The notes: generated by a model from the sequence alone, not told the origin. Shown: positions 32,635 to 45,725, counted from the stretch's first letter. The stretch: 64,000 nucleotides of DNA from Chaenocephalus aceratus (GCA_023974075.1 CM043801.1:31653990-31717989), one strand, 5' to 3'. Program-made: numbers and translations.

Positions 32635-34465
32635 AAACTACAACACAACTAAAATGATTAAGCGTTCATTTAGACAGCTGGGTAGATCGGTCGCACATAA
32701 CCGTTGCCTTGGCAGATAGAATCCAGTCCATCTGGGTTTCAGCACTAAATTGCCACGAATAGGAAAGCTAGACTCCTCAGAGGAATCCAACATTTAGTTT
32801 CCTCAGATACCTTTACAACCTTTGCTGATCCTAAGTAATAGCACAGTGTTGACCGGTATCACAGCCCTGCAGCTGAGCCGAGGCCAGTGAGAGGTCCGTC
32901 ATTAGTCAGCAGATCGCCGGTATGCAGCAGCATCGTCATTCAGGCGGCTGAAAGGGAGAACTGAGCAGCCCAGAGTGAGCACGTTGGTGTAAAGAGGCTA
33001 GCGTAAGGGGGGGGGTATTAAAGCGGTATGGACAGGCCAGGACCAGACCAGAAATTACGCTGACAGGACTCCAATCTGGCCCAGAGAAGAGGCGAAGAGG
33101 GTGCGACTATAATTACAGAGGTATTTGGGCAATCGCCAGTTTGGCATTCTCGTTCACTGCCGTTTCATGAGCAGATCAGGGCTGCATGAGCTCCTGCGAG
33201 CGCTGCCATTAACCTTGGACTGTTTCAAGTCTAGATCAAACCGAGCTACAGCTCACAGAGGCTGAGATTAGTTTGACATTGGATCCTTTACAGAAAAAAC
33301 AGCAATAGCAAGTTATCTAACGCACTTAATTCCAATGAAACAGACTATCAAAGTGCAAAATCACGACTGTGAAAGGATGAGATATCGACAGCAGAGAAAA
33401 AGGTGCCACACTAAAGACGGTGTAGTTTGAGATGCTGAGGCGAGAATAGAAATGCAATTCATCAATTGTCTAAAATAGTTGCGGATATACTGTTCTTAAA
33501 TTGTATAAGCAAAATAAATAATGCCCAAAATGTATTTGTTTCAAATGTAGACTTGTGAGGGTTGCTTTCCCATCTTTAAAAAGTGATGATGAATATAATA
33601 TATTTTGGTGTTTTGTACTATAAAAAGATAAAGGGATTGAGAAAAGTGTCCCATGTCATATTTATCTCGTTCTGATGTTTCGCAGAACACGCAAATAACA
33701 GCATAATTCAGAAAAATGGCTGAATAAAATAGAAAAATTACAATAATCATTACTTTGAGCCTGTGTTTATGGACCAGTCGGTCCAGCTCTAAGATACAAT
33801 CCTTCTGTCCGGGTCACTCAAACCACATGCTGTTTGCCATGTTGCCACAATATTGTGACAGTTTTAGTGGATGACTAAAGCATGGTGGCCATCAGGGCCG
33901 GAGGTCAATTTACTTTTCAGATTATGCGAATTAAAAATATATATATAACAGTTACTAAATGATCCTCTTTAAGGCCGGACATAACGAACACTATAAATGA
34001 AAAATGTGGGTCTGAACTCTTCAAATACTAAATATACTGCAAGTCAAGTCAGAGAAATCCTGAGTTAAGTGCGATGGCTGCACTGCTGGTCCCTCCGAGA
34101 AGCAGATGTGTCTCTGTATTTATTTATAACCTGGTGTTCCTGCACTTTAACTCCACTGGTTCCTCACCAACAACAATAACAACCTTTTCCCTGTAGGGCT
34201 GGAGCATGTTGGCCCTGATAGCAGAGCTGCTGCTGTTCTTGCGTGAGTGCAGCGGTTTGGGGGTTTGAGGAGTTGGGGGGGTGGTGAAGAGTGTGGTGGT
34301 CGTGTAACTGGGATAGATGAAGAGCACACAGTAATCTGATCCACAAACTGCAGGATGGGACAGGGAGGGAAGAGGGCTAAGAATAGCAGGGAGCCTGACA
34401 CACAGAGCGCAGAGTACGCTACCAGCAGCAGCATTACTCCACTACAGCTTCCAGAGTACTCCCTG

Positions 34466-34492
34466 CTGAGAACACACACACACACACACACA
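34466..34492. repeat. short (CA)n microsatellite
   Basis: About 12 CA units in ankrd12 intron 1; a simple repeat. Confidence 0.9.
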
Positions 34493-35866
34493 CCATGGAG
34501 AACATACATGCTGCACACAAAGGAACCTACAAGAACACAAGCTATGAATAAATCACCCTCTTAACAATGTTATAGAATGGTACAAATAAAACAAGTGGAT
34601 TATTAGCAGAGAATTCTGAAATCTACATTAAAGCTAGGTTTTTTAAATAGGAGTAAGGCAAATCCTGCACACTACGCTTGCTGCGACAGTAAACAGCCGG
34701 TCACGTGGTTGTGGTCCTGTATGCCGTCAGTTTAAATGATGGGGGAGGTCTCTCAGCTGCGCATCCACTCCTAGCGTTCGTCTCCTCTGCCTCCCTAATG
34801 AGTAGCAGGACAAAGCCAGGCGCACAAAACCTATTACTGAGACTAGGGGAGAGGGGCAGGAGAGGCAACAATAGCCAGCAAAGAGACAGCCATCTTCAAC
34901 ATGATCACACAGACTAACAGCATACATGTCTATATAATGTTCCAATGCTTGTGCTAGCCATAAATACCTCGACAAATCTGTTGTTTGCCCGAAAAATGCC
35001 CTGTTATATTATTTATCTTTTGGAAAAACTAAATTAGAAGAGGATCCTATTCTGCCAACAAAATGATTGTTTAAAATTATGGAAAATATCTAAATTCCAA
35101 AATTATTTTGTTGGATGATTTATCAAATAGAAACACAAATATGTGCAGGTTTAGTTCATTCCAATGTCTTTATAAATTGGAGATTTGATTTATGCCTGTA
35201 TTCAAAATAAAACGGCATCATATTTGATGGAACAAAAGATCAATTCATTAAAATACAACTGGATGAATTGCTGATTGTAACCGGGATGTTCTGTCCATGA
35301 GCTTTTATTTATATGTAGGGATGTCAGAAGAAGATATTCCACAAATATCTACCGCTGGTACCAGAGGTAAGGTCAGCGCTCAATACCAATATCGGTACAG
35401 CGTAAACTCCCTATCCACTTGTCCTGGTGATGATCATTTCCCCCCGCTGGATGATGCTCATTGTAAAAACGACATCAATTCCATGTTGAAATCGGCAGAA
35501 GGAAAACCATTGAATGTTTGCTGTTAGCAGCTGATAACGGAGGTGTCATTGAAATGCATTACGGTTAGTGGTGCACGATAATTATCGGCCCGATATTAGG
35601 AATTATGAAGTCATTCCGATAAAAGTATTAATAGCCCCGATAATATAAAATATATTTTTTGGGTAAAAAAGAGAAAAAAATACTGCGGTGTGGGTGGATT
35701 GGGATGAGGGGCGCTTGTTTTTTCACTCGGCTCCTCCCGTTTTGCCAGTACTGTGGTATTAGTGGTTTAGGAAGAGGGGAGTTTTTCACAAATCCAGCGC
35801 TCCCTAACTCATGCCTGGCTGTGACGTAAATGGCGTGCGGCCGTGAAGCCAGGACAGTAAACAAAC

Positions 35867-36198
35867 ATGTCGTCGGTAGTATGGGACTATTTCAAAGTTA
35901 GATAGTTCGCTTGCTCTTTGTAACAAATGCAATGCAGAAGTTTCCACGAGGAGGGAAGAAGGCAACGAGCTATAATACTTCCAACCTGATTAGTCACCTG
36001 AAACATCGCCATCGCTACGATGGTGTGTTCAAAGCGTATGAAGACGCCTGCGCTGCTAAACTAGCAGCGAATCCAAAGCCAGCACGGGGCTTTTACCTAT
36101 CGACGAGGCTTTTGAAAAAGGCAAGAAGTTTGCCAGAGACGACCCCAGGGTTAGTTTTGTTCATAGTAGCAATGCTCATGTCATTTTCTCACTACTAG
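35867..36198 (+). pseudogene. broken BED zinc-finger start of a hAT transposase
   Basis: After the ATG at 35867 the frame reads into WDYF and hits TAG within 12 codons. From about 35911 another frame reads 95 codons with TNAMQKFPRGGKK and the LISHLKHRH half of the finger. The zinc-binding Cys pair falls at the frame change. No catalytic RNase-H-like region follows in the element. Confidence 0.7.
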
Positions 36199-36259
36199 TC
36201 TTTTTTTACCACCAGGTGTGCAAAAACTACAGGTACATTTAATATATATATATATTATT

Positions 36260-37016
36260 TAGGGTTGCCAGAAACTGACCATGATCAAAATCGATTATTC
36301 GGCAGCCCTGGCGAATAATAATCGATTATTCGACCCCCCCCCCCCCCCCGCGGAAAAAAAAAAAAAAACTCGGACAAAAAAAATTCCGTTGTTTTCTTTA
36401 CTAGAACATGTTTAACAGTACAAACAACAAACAAGCATGTCATCACAACGACGTGGCCTTGAAGTGAAGTTGGTAATGGCCAGCTGTGCTGCATCTTTCT
36501 CTGTAACCTCTTTGGCTTCGCACTCAAATGCGAACGCATTGTTGAGGTTGAGTTGTGATAGACCAACGTCTTTTCGCAGAGCTTGCGTTTAACTTCCTTT
36601 GGACTTGTAAGTTCGAAGTAGTTCCACAAGGAGGAACTCTTTTTACCTGCCGCTTTGTTTATCTTTAGTCGCACGTGTGAGGGAGAGGGGGAGTGGGGGT
36701 GGGGGCGGGGGCGGTGTGTAGCGTGCTGCAGCAGCAGTCTGCTCTGTACGCAGGCTTCCTCCAAGTTTACAGTAAAACAAACTGGTGGTGTGACCAATGG
36801 CCATTTACAATTATTAATACTATTACTATTATTAGCATATATATATTTATATATATATTTGGTTGAAACTAAGCCAGAAAAAAAAAAAACATAAATAATA
36901 ATAAAAAATATATAAATAATAAAAAAAAAAAAAAAAAAATCGATTTTTAAAAATAATATTCGATTATGGAGACTGTAACGAATATTCGAATAATCGAATA
37001 ATCGCTGGCATCCCTA
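36260..37016. mobile_element. hAT-type MITE nested in copy 2, perfect 8-bp target duplication
   Basis: The termini TAGGGTTGCCAG and CTGGCATCCCTA are inverted repeats with one mismatch. ATATTATT flanks both sides (36252-36259 and 37017-37024). Subterminal ATCGATTATTCG and CGAATAATCG motifs repeat in both arms. It contains long C and A homopolymers (36336-36368 and 36922-36939). Confidence 0.9.
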
Positions 37017-38549
37017 ATATTATTATCGGTTATCGGTATCGGTCTTGAGAAGCAGGAAGCTATCTGTTTCAAAAAAACAATATCGCGCATCCAAACTCTA
37101 TTCAGCAAATACAGGCTGTGTGAGGCCTCTGATAAGATGCTCTGGTAAGCTGAATATCTTTGGTTTTGGACTGGCAAAACGTTAAAGACATCACCTTTGA
37201 ATGAGAAACATTTTCACTATTTTCTGACATGAAATGTATCAGTGCATTCAGAAAACAACATGTAGATTTATAAATAATGGAAATGATCTTGAGTTGCCGC
37301 TCTAGTACATAGAGTTGACTGGACTACCCAAGTATAATGCACAAAATATGCACATTCATTTGAAAACATACGATAGAAATAGTCATGCCGTCCTTATCTC
37401 TTCACATACTACCAAATTCAAAAGCATAAAAATGCATCAACACAATAAGTGCAGCTTTCTTTCTTCAATCACCACTGGGTCATTTGAATTTATTTCGACA
37501 TGGAAAAACAAACGGCAAGTGTCACTGGATGCCTGGAGGCGTCGGTTCACCTCTCCCTACCCTAACCCCAGAAAGGTGAAACGCTTCCTCAAAACCAGAA
37601 TGTCTGGCCTTCGTTCCAGTGGTTGCATAAAGAGTGAGCCGTGTTCCTGGGAAGAGGTGGAGACTGGAGAGGCTCTGAGAAAAACTCCCCCACATGGGAA
37701 AAGCATTAGTTAACATTGCCAGTAAAGGCAAGTACATTTATAAACAGACACGGGACAACTCCGGACAAAATGTTACATAAGCAGATAGATTTGATCAAGG
37801 CAGCAGCCCTCATAGATGCCATTTGGTGGTTAAAATTAAACAACCTGGTCAACTGTCAAAATGTTCATTTAATAAAAACCAAAAGACTTCAATGTTCTCC
37901 TCAATCTACAGAACATTAAGCATACTCAAGGACAAATCATGTTAGTTGGGAATAATTACTTTTAGGAGACCACATTGCTCAAAATAAGCCAAGCATTGAG
38001 CTGTTGTAAAACCCAGACATAATGTACGACTATGTGTCCTAAATGTATATTGTTATGTAAGATTGAATGCTGAAGTGTTTCACAGCCTTAGTCGTCACTT
38101 AAAAGCTTCCATAAAAACAGGAATAGACCTACATTTACTAGCAGGAGAGGCTCAGGGCATGTCTTCCACACAAATCAAAAGCCTCATAAAATATTCTAAT
38201 GTTTGTACAGTGAGAGGCGTAAATAGGGTTAACTTAACTAGCAGGAGACGAAGGCTCAGCCCATTCAAACACAGCCATTAAGTTGGTGTAAAAGAGTCCG
38301 AGAGCCTTAAGAAGCCTACCACCACTGCTCTGAATGTAGGTTAATGATCCGATACCCAAGCAGCGGACAAGAACAATGAAGCCTTTACTGATTATGGGTT
38401 AAAAAAGGAGGGGTGGGGGATTGCAGGAGGGATTAGAGCAAAGGTTAGGACCTAGACATGGGTCCTGTTCTTATTCCACCGCAGCGCCAAGCTCACATGA
38501 CTGGACATAACACTGGGCAACTGTTGCTGTTCAACTTAAGGAAACGTAT

Positions 38550-38805
38550 CAATCAATGTTTATGTATATAGCCCAATATTACAAATGTTACATTGTCTCA
38601 GTGGACTTCACAGTTTGTACAGAATGTCAGTATGACAACACGACACCCTCTGTCCTTAGACCCTCTGGTCCTTAGACCCAAGGAAACACTTCCAGAGAAA
38701 CCCCACAGTTTAAAGGGGAACATGGGAGAAACCTCAGGGATAGAAACAGAGGAGGGATCCCTCTCCCAGGAAGGACAGACGTGCAATAGATGCTGTGTGT
38801 AAATT
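38550..38805. repeat. percomorph dispersed repeat ('tatagcccaatattacaaatgttaca' family)
   Basis: Contains CAATGTTTATGTATATAGCC, CTCAGTGGACTTCACAGTTT and GGAGGGATCCCTCTCCCAGG in the usual order of a very abundant percomorph repeat. I recognise the sequence family but not its class name. Confidence 0.6.
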
Positions 38806-41565
38806 GAATATACTTATAACAATATCAACAGCAAAAATCTTAGCAGTAGAAATGGAGAAAACCTAATTAAAAAAACTCATAATGTCACGGTCACTTTTTA
38901 ACTCATAAGCAGACAAAAAACAAAAGCAGCAATGAAAACATTGAGTTTCATGGCTTTTTCCCCTAGCCAATTAATATCAGCCTGAAGCCACCCACATGAC
39001 TATAAACAAAATGCATCTCTAACAAGGTGTCACAACCTCAAGGTATGCCCAATGTACTGGTCTGAATGAGCAACTCGCAGGCCTCATCTCGAAATAAACC
39101 ATGGAGGGAAATGTTGTCAGTTTTCATCATGACATTCAAGACGTGACTCCATCTACACCTGCCACATCCCATTTGGCTCAATAAGATGTCAATCGGATCA
39201 CAGGCTTGACACATGGCTGCTCCAGCTCTGCCTAAACCACAGCTTTGCAGAGCCAGAGCCTTGCCGAGGTCAGTGTGTTAAGGTTGACACAGCAACTCTG
39301 TCTTTAAACTGGCTGAAATACACACAGAAAACGGAGCCCTGTGATCGACAGCCACGCAGCATAAGGATTAGTAGCAGTTTCATGTCACTGCCTACACATT
39401 GGGCTTTTAAGAAAATGCAGATAAAGCATACACTGAGCAGAGTCAGCAGTTCACTTCTCCTACTTTATTGTGAACATTAATAATAAAAGAAGTTGACACA
39501 CCTTTCTCCCAGTGTTGTTATTGCACAATGGTACAAAAAAAGATCACTTGGCAATAAAAAAGAGTGTGTGCTCACGACTAGGAAAGAAAACGAGAAGAAA
39601 CTCTCCGTTTTAAATGCTATAGCAGCCCAGCTTTTCTTTTAGCAAGAAACGTGGGTTTGGTTCTTTGCAGGTAATGATAACTTCCTTCTTACATTTGTGC
39701 TGATTAGTTGCTAAATTAACGGATTGATTAAATGGTCAGAATATTTCAAAAGCTAGTGGTCTTGGATTTTAAGTACATTTTATAATTATATGTTTGCCCC
39801 AATACATGCCAAGTTGAAATGTCTGTAAATTGATTTGAAATGGCCTTGATTATGAAGTGTGGTTTATAAATATGTTGTACTTATGGGTATAAGGCAGATA
39901 ACATTTGACTTGATACAAATATAATGTTGTGATGTAAAATCTCTGTTATTTATAACGGTTAAATAGTTCATAAGACACCAAGTTTAAAGAATATAAGAAC
40001 AGGTTTAACTTGAATGTACAACGTTTAACCACATTGCATGCACGACTACACGTTGGAAAGAAATTCAGGTCAAAGCCATTTTTAATTCTACATAGAAAGG
40101 AGTGAACAAATCCAATCAAAGACTTACACAGAAACCACCCTGTGAATAAACTCATTAACCTGCGCTGCAGCAGGAGCATCCGCAGCCTCCAGAAAGCACG
40201 GTCATCGTACAAGCCAGCGTAACAGGATATGATCGCTTCTTTGGCCTCAGCAAGTTGAAAGAAGTCCATTATCGTAGCCCGTAAAACCACATGCCCTTAT
40301 CAAAATTCTCTTTTTCCCTTTTAAACTATCAGCATTCACTACGATCCGTCTGACTGGTCATTCATAAAAGAACACTTTAAGGGCTCATTCATAATTGAAA
40401 ACCTAGAAAGTTGTAATATACAAACAAGCTTTTCCTTCTTTCTGCATCGTCACGCTGTCTTCGCTGCAGGAAGGTCACAGGCTCTCAAATTCATTAGAAG
40501 CACATGGTGGATTATCAAGAACACATTAGCCGCTACCAAACCGAGATACTGTGCTCCACGTACCAAACAAAACAATGCTCTACACACATTCAGTTTCTGG
40601 CAAAGACTAGCACACGTTGTGTAATCAGGAGGCTCTACCCTCCTCACATAAAGAAACACGCTAACGCACACACGCTGTGCCTCTTGAAGACGCAGATACT
40701 CGGCTGATGGAGCCAACTGCAGATGCCAGGCGAGAGGCACTTCATATCATAAACAGCTCTGGTGCTTTCAATCTCGTTTGAACTGCAACACAATAAATGT
40801 GCCTTTCAACTTAAAGTGAAAGTGATACAGAGCAGAATTTGTATTAGGTCTGAACATTAGGAAACTGCCCGTGGCTCTCTGTGTTGTAGGACATGTATTT
40901 ATATATTACAAATCATATGAGCCATCAACATAACCAAGTAAGGACGAGAAGAGTAGAACAAAAAATGTACCGTTTTGGGGGTTTTCCCCAAAGACATTCC
41001 CCTGGTGTGATCACTAAAAAGAGGAACTGCATTCAGTTTGGTAAATGCCAATTCTTTCACAGCTCTATTCCAGCCAACATGTTTGTGTTGCTGATGAAGT
41101 GCTGCAAGATGGCAGAAGGATTAGACATAGAAGATAACATGTGTGATCATCTCATAGTGAGCCAGGCTAAGCCTCTCATGGGAAAGGTCTTTGGTACAAA
41201 GGGCACCAACTTTAGGAGTCATACTGACTCTTATGATTCACATGAAAGTGAACTGATGTTCACAATGGAAGAAATGAGTTTGTCCACCATTGCTGACCAT
41301 TTATTGTGTTACTTCATTTGCATTTCCAGGAAGAATAATGATTGGTTGTAAGGTATAAGACATCGTAAATATATATTTCCATTGTTCTATGACTAAAAAC
41401 TGTTTACAAAGTTTGATATCTTATCCATCCTTAAAACTAAAATAAACAACCAAAATCCATCCCATGAAAATACAACTCTAAAGCCGAACACAAGGGAATA
41501 CTGTATGTCATTACATAATTGTTCCTGCTTTACAGCACCCTGGTCAATACCCTATTCTCTAACTA

Positions 41566-42118
41566 ATACCTCATCCACACCAACGCAACTCTGGTTCAAG
41601 CTCCGTGCCACAGCTTTTCAGGTTCAGAACCGGTTCTTCGGTTTAGCTCCGGCTCTTTTCACACCGCCCAGAGCCCGACTGGTGCTGCGTCATTGCGTCA
41701 TCGTTTGCGTCATGACGTAACTGTTTGCGTGCCTGCTTCATAAAGCCAACCCGCGCGGAAACCCCTCACAGCTGACACCGACAACAACAATGGCCGATTG
41801 TGCTCCAGCTTCCTCTGTACCTCTTCGGAAGACCAGATTCCCAGCAGGTAGCTGGTCTCTCCAGTGGACCACTGCTGCTTGTTAAGTTTCTCCATCGTTG
41901 TGTACAAACTGGATACAACGCCGCTGTTGATGTTCAGGAGTTGATCCCGCCCCCTGCCCCCGCCTCCGGTGCTTTTGCCGGACAATTTTTTGGTGCTTGA
42001 AACGAACCGGATTCCGGAGCTAAGCGGCTGCTCCGCTGCGGTGTGAAGAGGAAAACCCGGTGCTTTCAAGCTCCAGCTCCGATACGGCCCTGAAACACTG
42101 TTGGTGTGAATGAGGTAT
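41566..42118. mobile_element. MITE-like element carrying a Myb/SANT-like ORF fragment (PIF/Harbinger type)
   Basis: AATACCTCATCCACACCAA near the left end and TTGGTGTGAATGAGGTATT at the right end are inverted repeats with one mismatch. On the minus strand from ATG 41895-41893 the sequence reads MEKLNKQQWST then ETSYLLGIWSSEEVQRKL, the first helix pattern of the Myb/SANT-like (trihelix) protein of Harbinger elements. It is then lost. I could not define the 3-bp target duplication. Confidence 0.55.
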
Positions 42119-44209
42119 TTGAGGCTTAAGGTCTGCCTGGGAAGGCTATCGTGGCCACGGTTTAGTTTCCCACTTACATATACATTAGATTTCTGTGCTC
42201 GCTTCATTTTGAAAATGTCTAATTTCAGTGTGACGGGACATCAGGTCCTTAAGCCTGGCTGTGTTAATACATATATACAATATGCATTTCTTGTGTTCTG
42301 TATGTTTTGAAATGCAGCTGCATGTTGCATGTCTTTCCCTTCTCTCTGCTTGTATGAACATTTGTCAAACCTGATGTGACTGCAGACCCTCCCTCATCTG
42401 ATTTTCAACACTATGTTTTCATATTAATAGATTACGACAATACATTTAATACAGTACTTAATGCTATTGTGTTAAGAATACAAATACAATCCCTGTGTTG
42501 ATCATGCCTGTAATCATTGATATATGACACAATACAATTGACTCGGGAGATCCTTCCATCAACCAAATACTCCAAAAAGGTCTCCAAGCTGTGCCAACAA
42601 TGACGACTGTCAAACTGTGCAGAGACACTGTGGGTAAGCACTAGAAACAAAGCCAACGTCTGCGAGAAAGATGGCTGTGCAACATTGAAAGAAAAAGCTC
42701 TAGAGGAGCAGCAAAAAACAAGATCAAAATGAGTCCGTCAAGGAAACCCTTCGAGAAATTACGAGGAAGAGGAAATTAACATATCCATCAATTCTGACAA
42801 TAAAAAACCCTTCACTCCAACCAAACAGCACATACTCAGGAACGTGGCTTGTGAAATTGCAAGTCATCAGTCAAGGTCAACCAATATTTGGCTTTGGCCG
42901 GTGTTACTTTCCCTTATACGTGTAGTGTGCATAGAAATGTCATGGTGGCAAAAGCAGGTTTGTTACAATCTAAATTAATACTTTGAAAAGCAATGTCTTA
43001 CAGTGGTTGCAGCATCACATTACACTGCTTGTTGTGATGATATCGTTGGGAACTGAAACTTGATTCCAAATTTGAAACCAATACAAAATGGCAAGAACTA
43101 ATAATATTATTGTTCTGCTTATCGAATGCAACCACACTAACCGGTACTTTTTCTGGACTGGATGACTATGTGCAAAGTGATACCCTTTGTTCTGTTTTGT
43201 CTCTGCACTACTACGTTGATGAGTTGTGAAGTTGAAAAAGGTAGGCAGTAGCATCCTCCAAAATGAACAAGGCTTACATTTCTTGGGGACCAGCATCCCT
43301 TTGGGTTTTAGTCGAGTTGTGTCTTGTATCAATTTGTCTGTCATTGTTTTCCCCCTGATCACCCATTGGAGAAGGCTTGCCTTCATGGTAGTGTTGCACG
43401 GTGTACCGATACTTGAAAGGTACCGCGATACCATGCCTTTAAAAACGTTATGATTCCTCCTAGGGATGCACGATATTGGTTTTTGAAAACGATACCGATA
43501 ACTTCCTGCTTCTCAAGACCGATACCCGATAATAAAAAAAATGTACGCCACTAATTATTTTAACACATTTTTTTCCTTGGCCGCCCCGTAATTTCAGAGC
43601 GCATCGAGTTTAAAATACCATCTACACGCTGATGCTGACAGCCCCCGCTCCTGCTGCCCGCTTGTGGCAGACCACACTTCCACGCTCACCGGCAGGCACC
43701 GACTGGCCATCTGGAGGACCGGGAGGGTGTGTGTATCTGTGGTGCGAGGGGAGCGAGAGAGAGACCTTACGTGCATTGTTGTTGTTAGCATCTGGTGCTA
43801 ACTAGCTGCGCTAACGGATATAAGGAGCTGTTTAAATGAAAAACAGAGGAGCGACATTTCGCCACAACTGCATCGAGCACTTGACTTTATGCAGGAAACA
43901 GACAGCGGGACATTGTACGAGAAGTCAGCACACTCAGGACGGATACATGAACATGATTGCAGCGTCCAGGCAGCTCCGGTTCGAGCATATGCCTTCAGTT
44001 GCACATAGCTCCAACGCGCGCGCACGCACCACACACACATTGTATTGTATTATTGTCTTCGTACGCTTCGATGGCGATGTTTCAGGTGACTGATCAGGTT
44101 CGAAGTATTAGGGAGCGCTGGATTTGTGAAGAACTCCCCTCTTCCTAAACCACGAATACCACAGTACTGGCAAAACGGGAGGAGCCGAGCAAAAACAAGC
44201 GCCCTCATC

Positions 44210-45022
44210 TAGGGGTGGGCGATATGACGATATATATCGTCGTGACGATATTAAGGTTCTCCACGATATGCTTTTTCAGAGATATCGTCCTATCGTGATA
44301 ATAAAAAATAAATAAATTAAAAAAAAATAGCGGGAGGGGAAGAGGCTCTCCGTGCGCGGCGCAGGGGGCTATGACAGCGGACGGAGAGCCTCTTTCCCTC
44401 CCGCTCCCCAGCCTCACCTACTGATTTTAAATTTCACCATATATCAAGCCCGATCGATTTCACAATGTCAGCGCACCTCTGCTTTCGTTCAGTCGAGTTG
44501 TTTGACCACGCTCCCAAAGTCCCCGCCCCCTTTCTTTGCAGCGAGCAACCATAGGGCAGGCATTTCATAAAGGGCTCCTTATGAAAAGACTAGCAAACGG
44601 TGGAAAGGACATAACTGACGCTGTGGCGTTTTATGTTTTTCCCTTCAGTTATGCTAAAGTCTTTTTATTGCACTTCAAGTCTAAAGTTTACATTTTAATT
44701 GTTTGGCACTGACTTTTCTTCATTGATGTTTTATGTTTTACTTAGTTATGTTTTACCCTCCTTTTCATGTTTATTGATGTTCACTGCTCACTTGTTCATT
44801 CAGGGATTCATTTCTGAAATAAAACCAGCTTGAAATGCTATTTTGGTCTGTTACTCCTTTTTTGTTTTAGTTTATGTTAACAGTACAAGCACCTAACAAG
44901 GTAAGTAACTTGAAAAATAACCATAATAACCGACATGACAAAATATCGTGATATATATCGTCTATCGTGATACTGCCTGAAAATATCGTGATAACATATT
45001 TTTCAATATCGCCCCACCCCTA
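44210..45022. mobile_element. hAT-type MITE, innermost of the nest, perfect 8-bp target duplication
   Basis: The termini TAGGGGTGGGCGATAT and ATATCGCCCCACCCCTA are inverted repeats. CCCTCATC flanks both sides (44202-44209 and 45023-45030) and is a single copy in the undisturbed copy 1 (as GATGAGGG). Subterminal ATATATCGTC/ATATCGTGATA motifs fill both arms. Confidence 0.94.
44329..44405. repeat. long inverted repeat (hairpin) inside the innermost MITE
   Basis: AGCGGGAGGGGAAGAGGCTC at 44329 pairs with GAGCCTCTTTCCCTCCCGCT ending at 44405. The arms are about 25 bp with one or two mismatches around a loop of about 27 nt. Confidence 0.8.
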
Positions 45023-45409
45023 CCCTCATCCCAATCCACCCACACCGCAGTATTTTTTTCTTTTTTTTTACCCAAAAAATATATTGTATATTTATCGGGG
45101 CTATTAATACTGGTATCGGGTTTATCGGGATGACGTCATAATTCCTAATATCGGACCGATAATTATCGTGCATCCCTAATTCAGTTTCATTAGTATCGGT
45201 ACTTTAAGAATGACGGGGAAAAGTACTCCGATGAGAAAAGCGCCGTTTTAATAAGAGCCGTGTTTATTCAGCGCTCTGCTTCCACTCCCTGCACTGCAGC
45301 CCCGCCCCTCTCAAGCACGCACTAAGTCCCTCTCTCGTGCACGCTCTAAGTCCCTCCCCTCTCTCGTGCACGCGCTAGCTGCCAGAGGCATGTGAGAAAG
45401 CGAAGAAGC

Positions 45410-45725
45410 ATGGCTGCAAGTGGGAGTGCAACTGCCGCTGCGCCTCGGCTTGTTGACAAAAAAGACCCCAGAAGCTAAATTTGGAAGTATTTTAGCTATA
45501 TCTCTGACAGTGAGGGCAAGCCTACGGACACCACGAGGCCTGTCCTGTGAGACATGTTTTAGATCCCTGCAAACCAAGGGAGCCAACACATCAAACTTCG
45601 CTAAACACCTCGCCAACCGGCATCCAGACAGGTTAGCGAATGTGATAGATAACATAATTACATCATGCTCAGCACATGCCCTCAAATCTAAGTCAAACCA
45701 GTGTAATTTATTTTGTGACAAATGA
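45410..45725 (+). pseudogene. dead BED zinc-finger N terminus of the outer hAT transposase
   Basis: ATG at 45410 opens MAASGSATAAAPRLVDKKD, then in-frame TAA, TGA and TAG follow. The next frame reads CETC then ANTSNFAKHLANRHPD, a classical C2H2-type BED finger (Cys pair, His pair). The reading frame is therefore broken by stops and one shift. The catalytic region is absent. Confidence 0.75.

Larger units (their letters stand above)
35566..37093. mobile_element. hAT-type element, copy 2 of the 'GCACGATAATTATCG' family, with the fullest transposase 5' remnant
   Basis: The left end TAGTGGTGCACGATAATTAT and the right end CAATATCGCGCATCC are decayed versions of the family termini. The interior matches copies 1 and 3 but also keeps about 200 bp that copy 1 lost. 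That stretch includes ATG at 35867 followed by VVWDYF, then in another frame KKATSYNTSNLISHLKHRHR, the parts of a BED zinc finger. The frame is broken by stops and a shift, so it is a dead transposase. A second element sits at 36260-37016. Confidence 0.8.
43461..45178. mobile_element. hAT-type element, copy 3 of the 'TAGGGATGCACGATA' family, middle of the nest, inverted relative to copy 1
   Basis: It starts TAGGGATGCACGATATTGG and ends TAATTATCGTGCATCCCTA. The interior matches copy 1 in reverse orientation, including the motif at 43760-44000 with GTGCATTGTTGTTGTTAGCA. The flanks ATTCCTCC and ATTCAGTT agree only in the first four bases, so the duplication has decayed. Copy 1's CA tract is absent here. 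Confidence 0.85.

Noticed and set aside
43461..45178. Exact 8-bp target duplication for the middle hAT element
   Set aside because: Flanks ATTCCTCC and ATTCAGTT share only the first four bases, so I claim the element from its termini and interior, not from a duplication.
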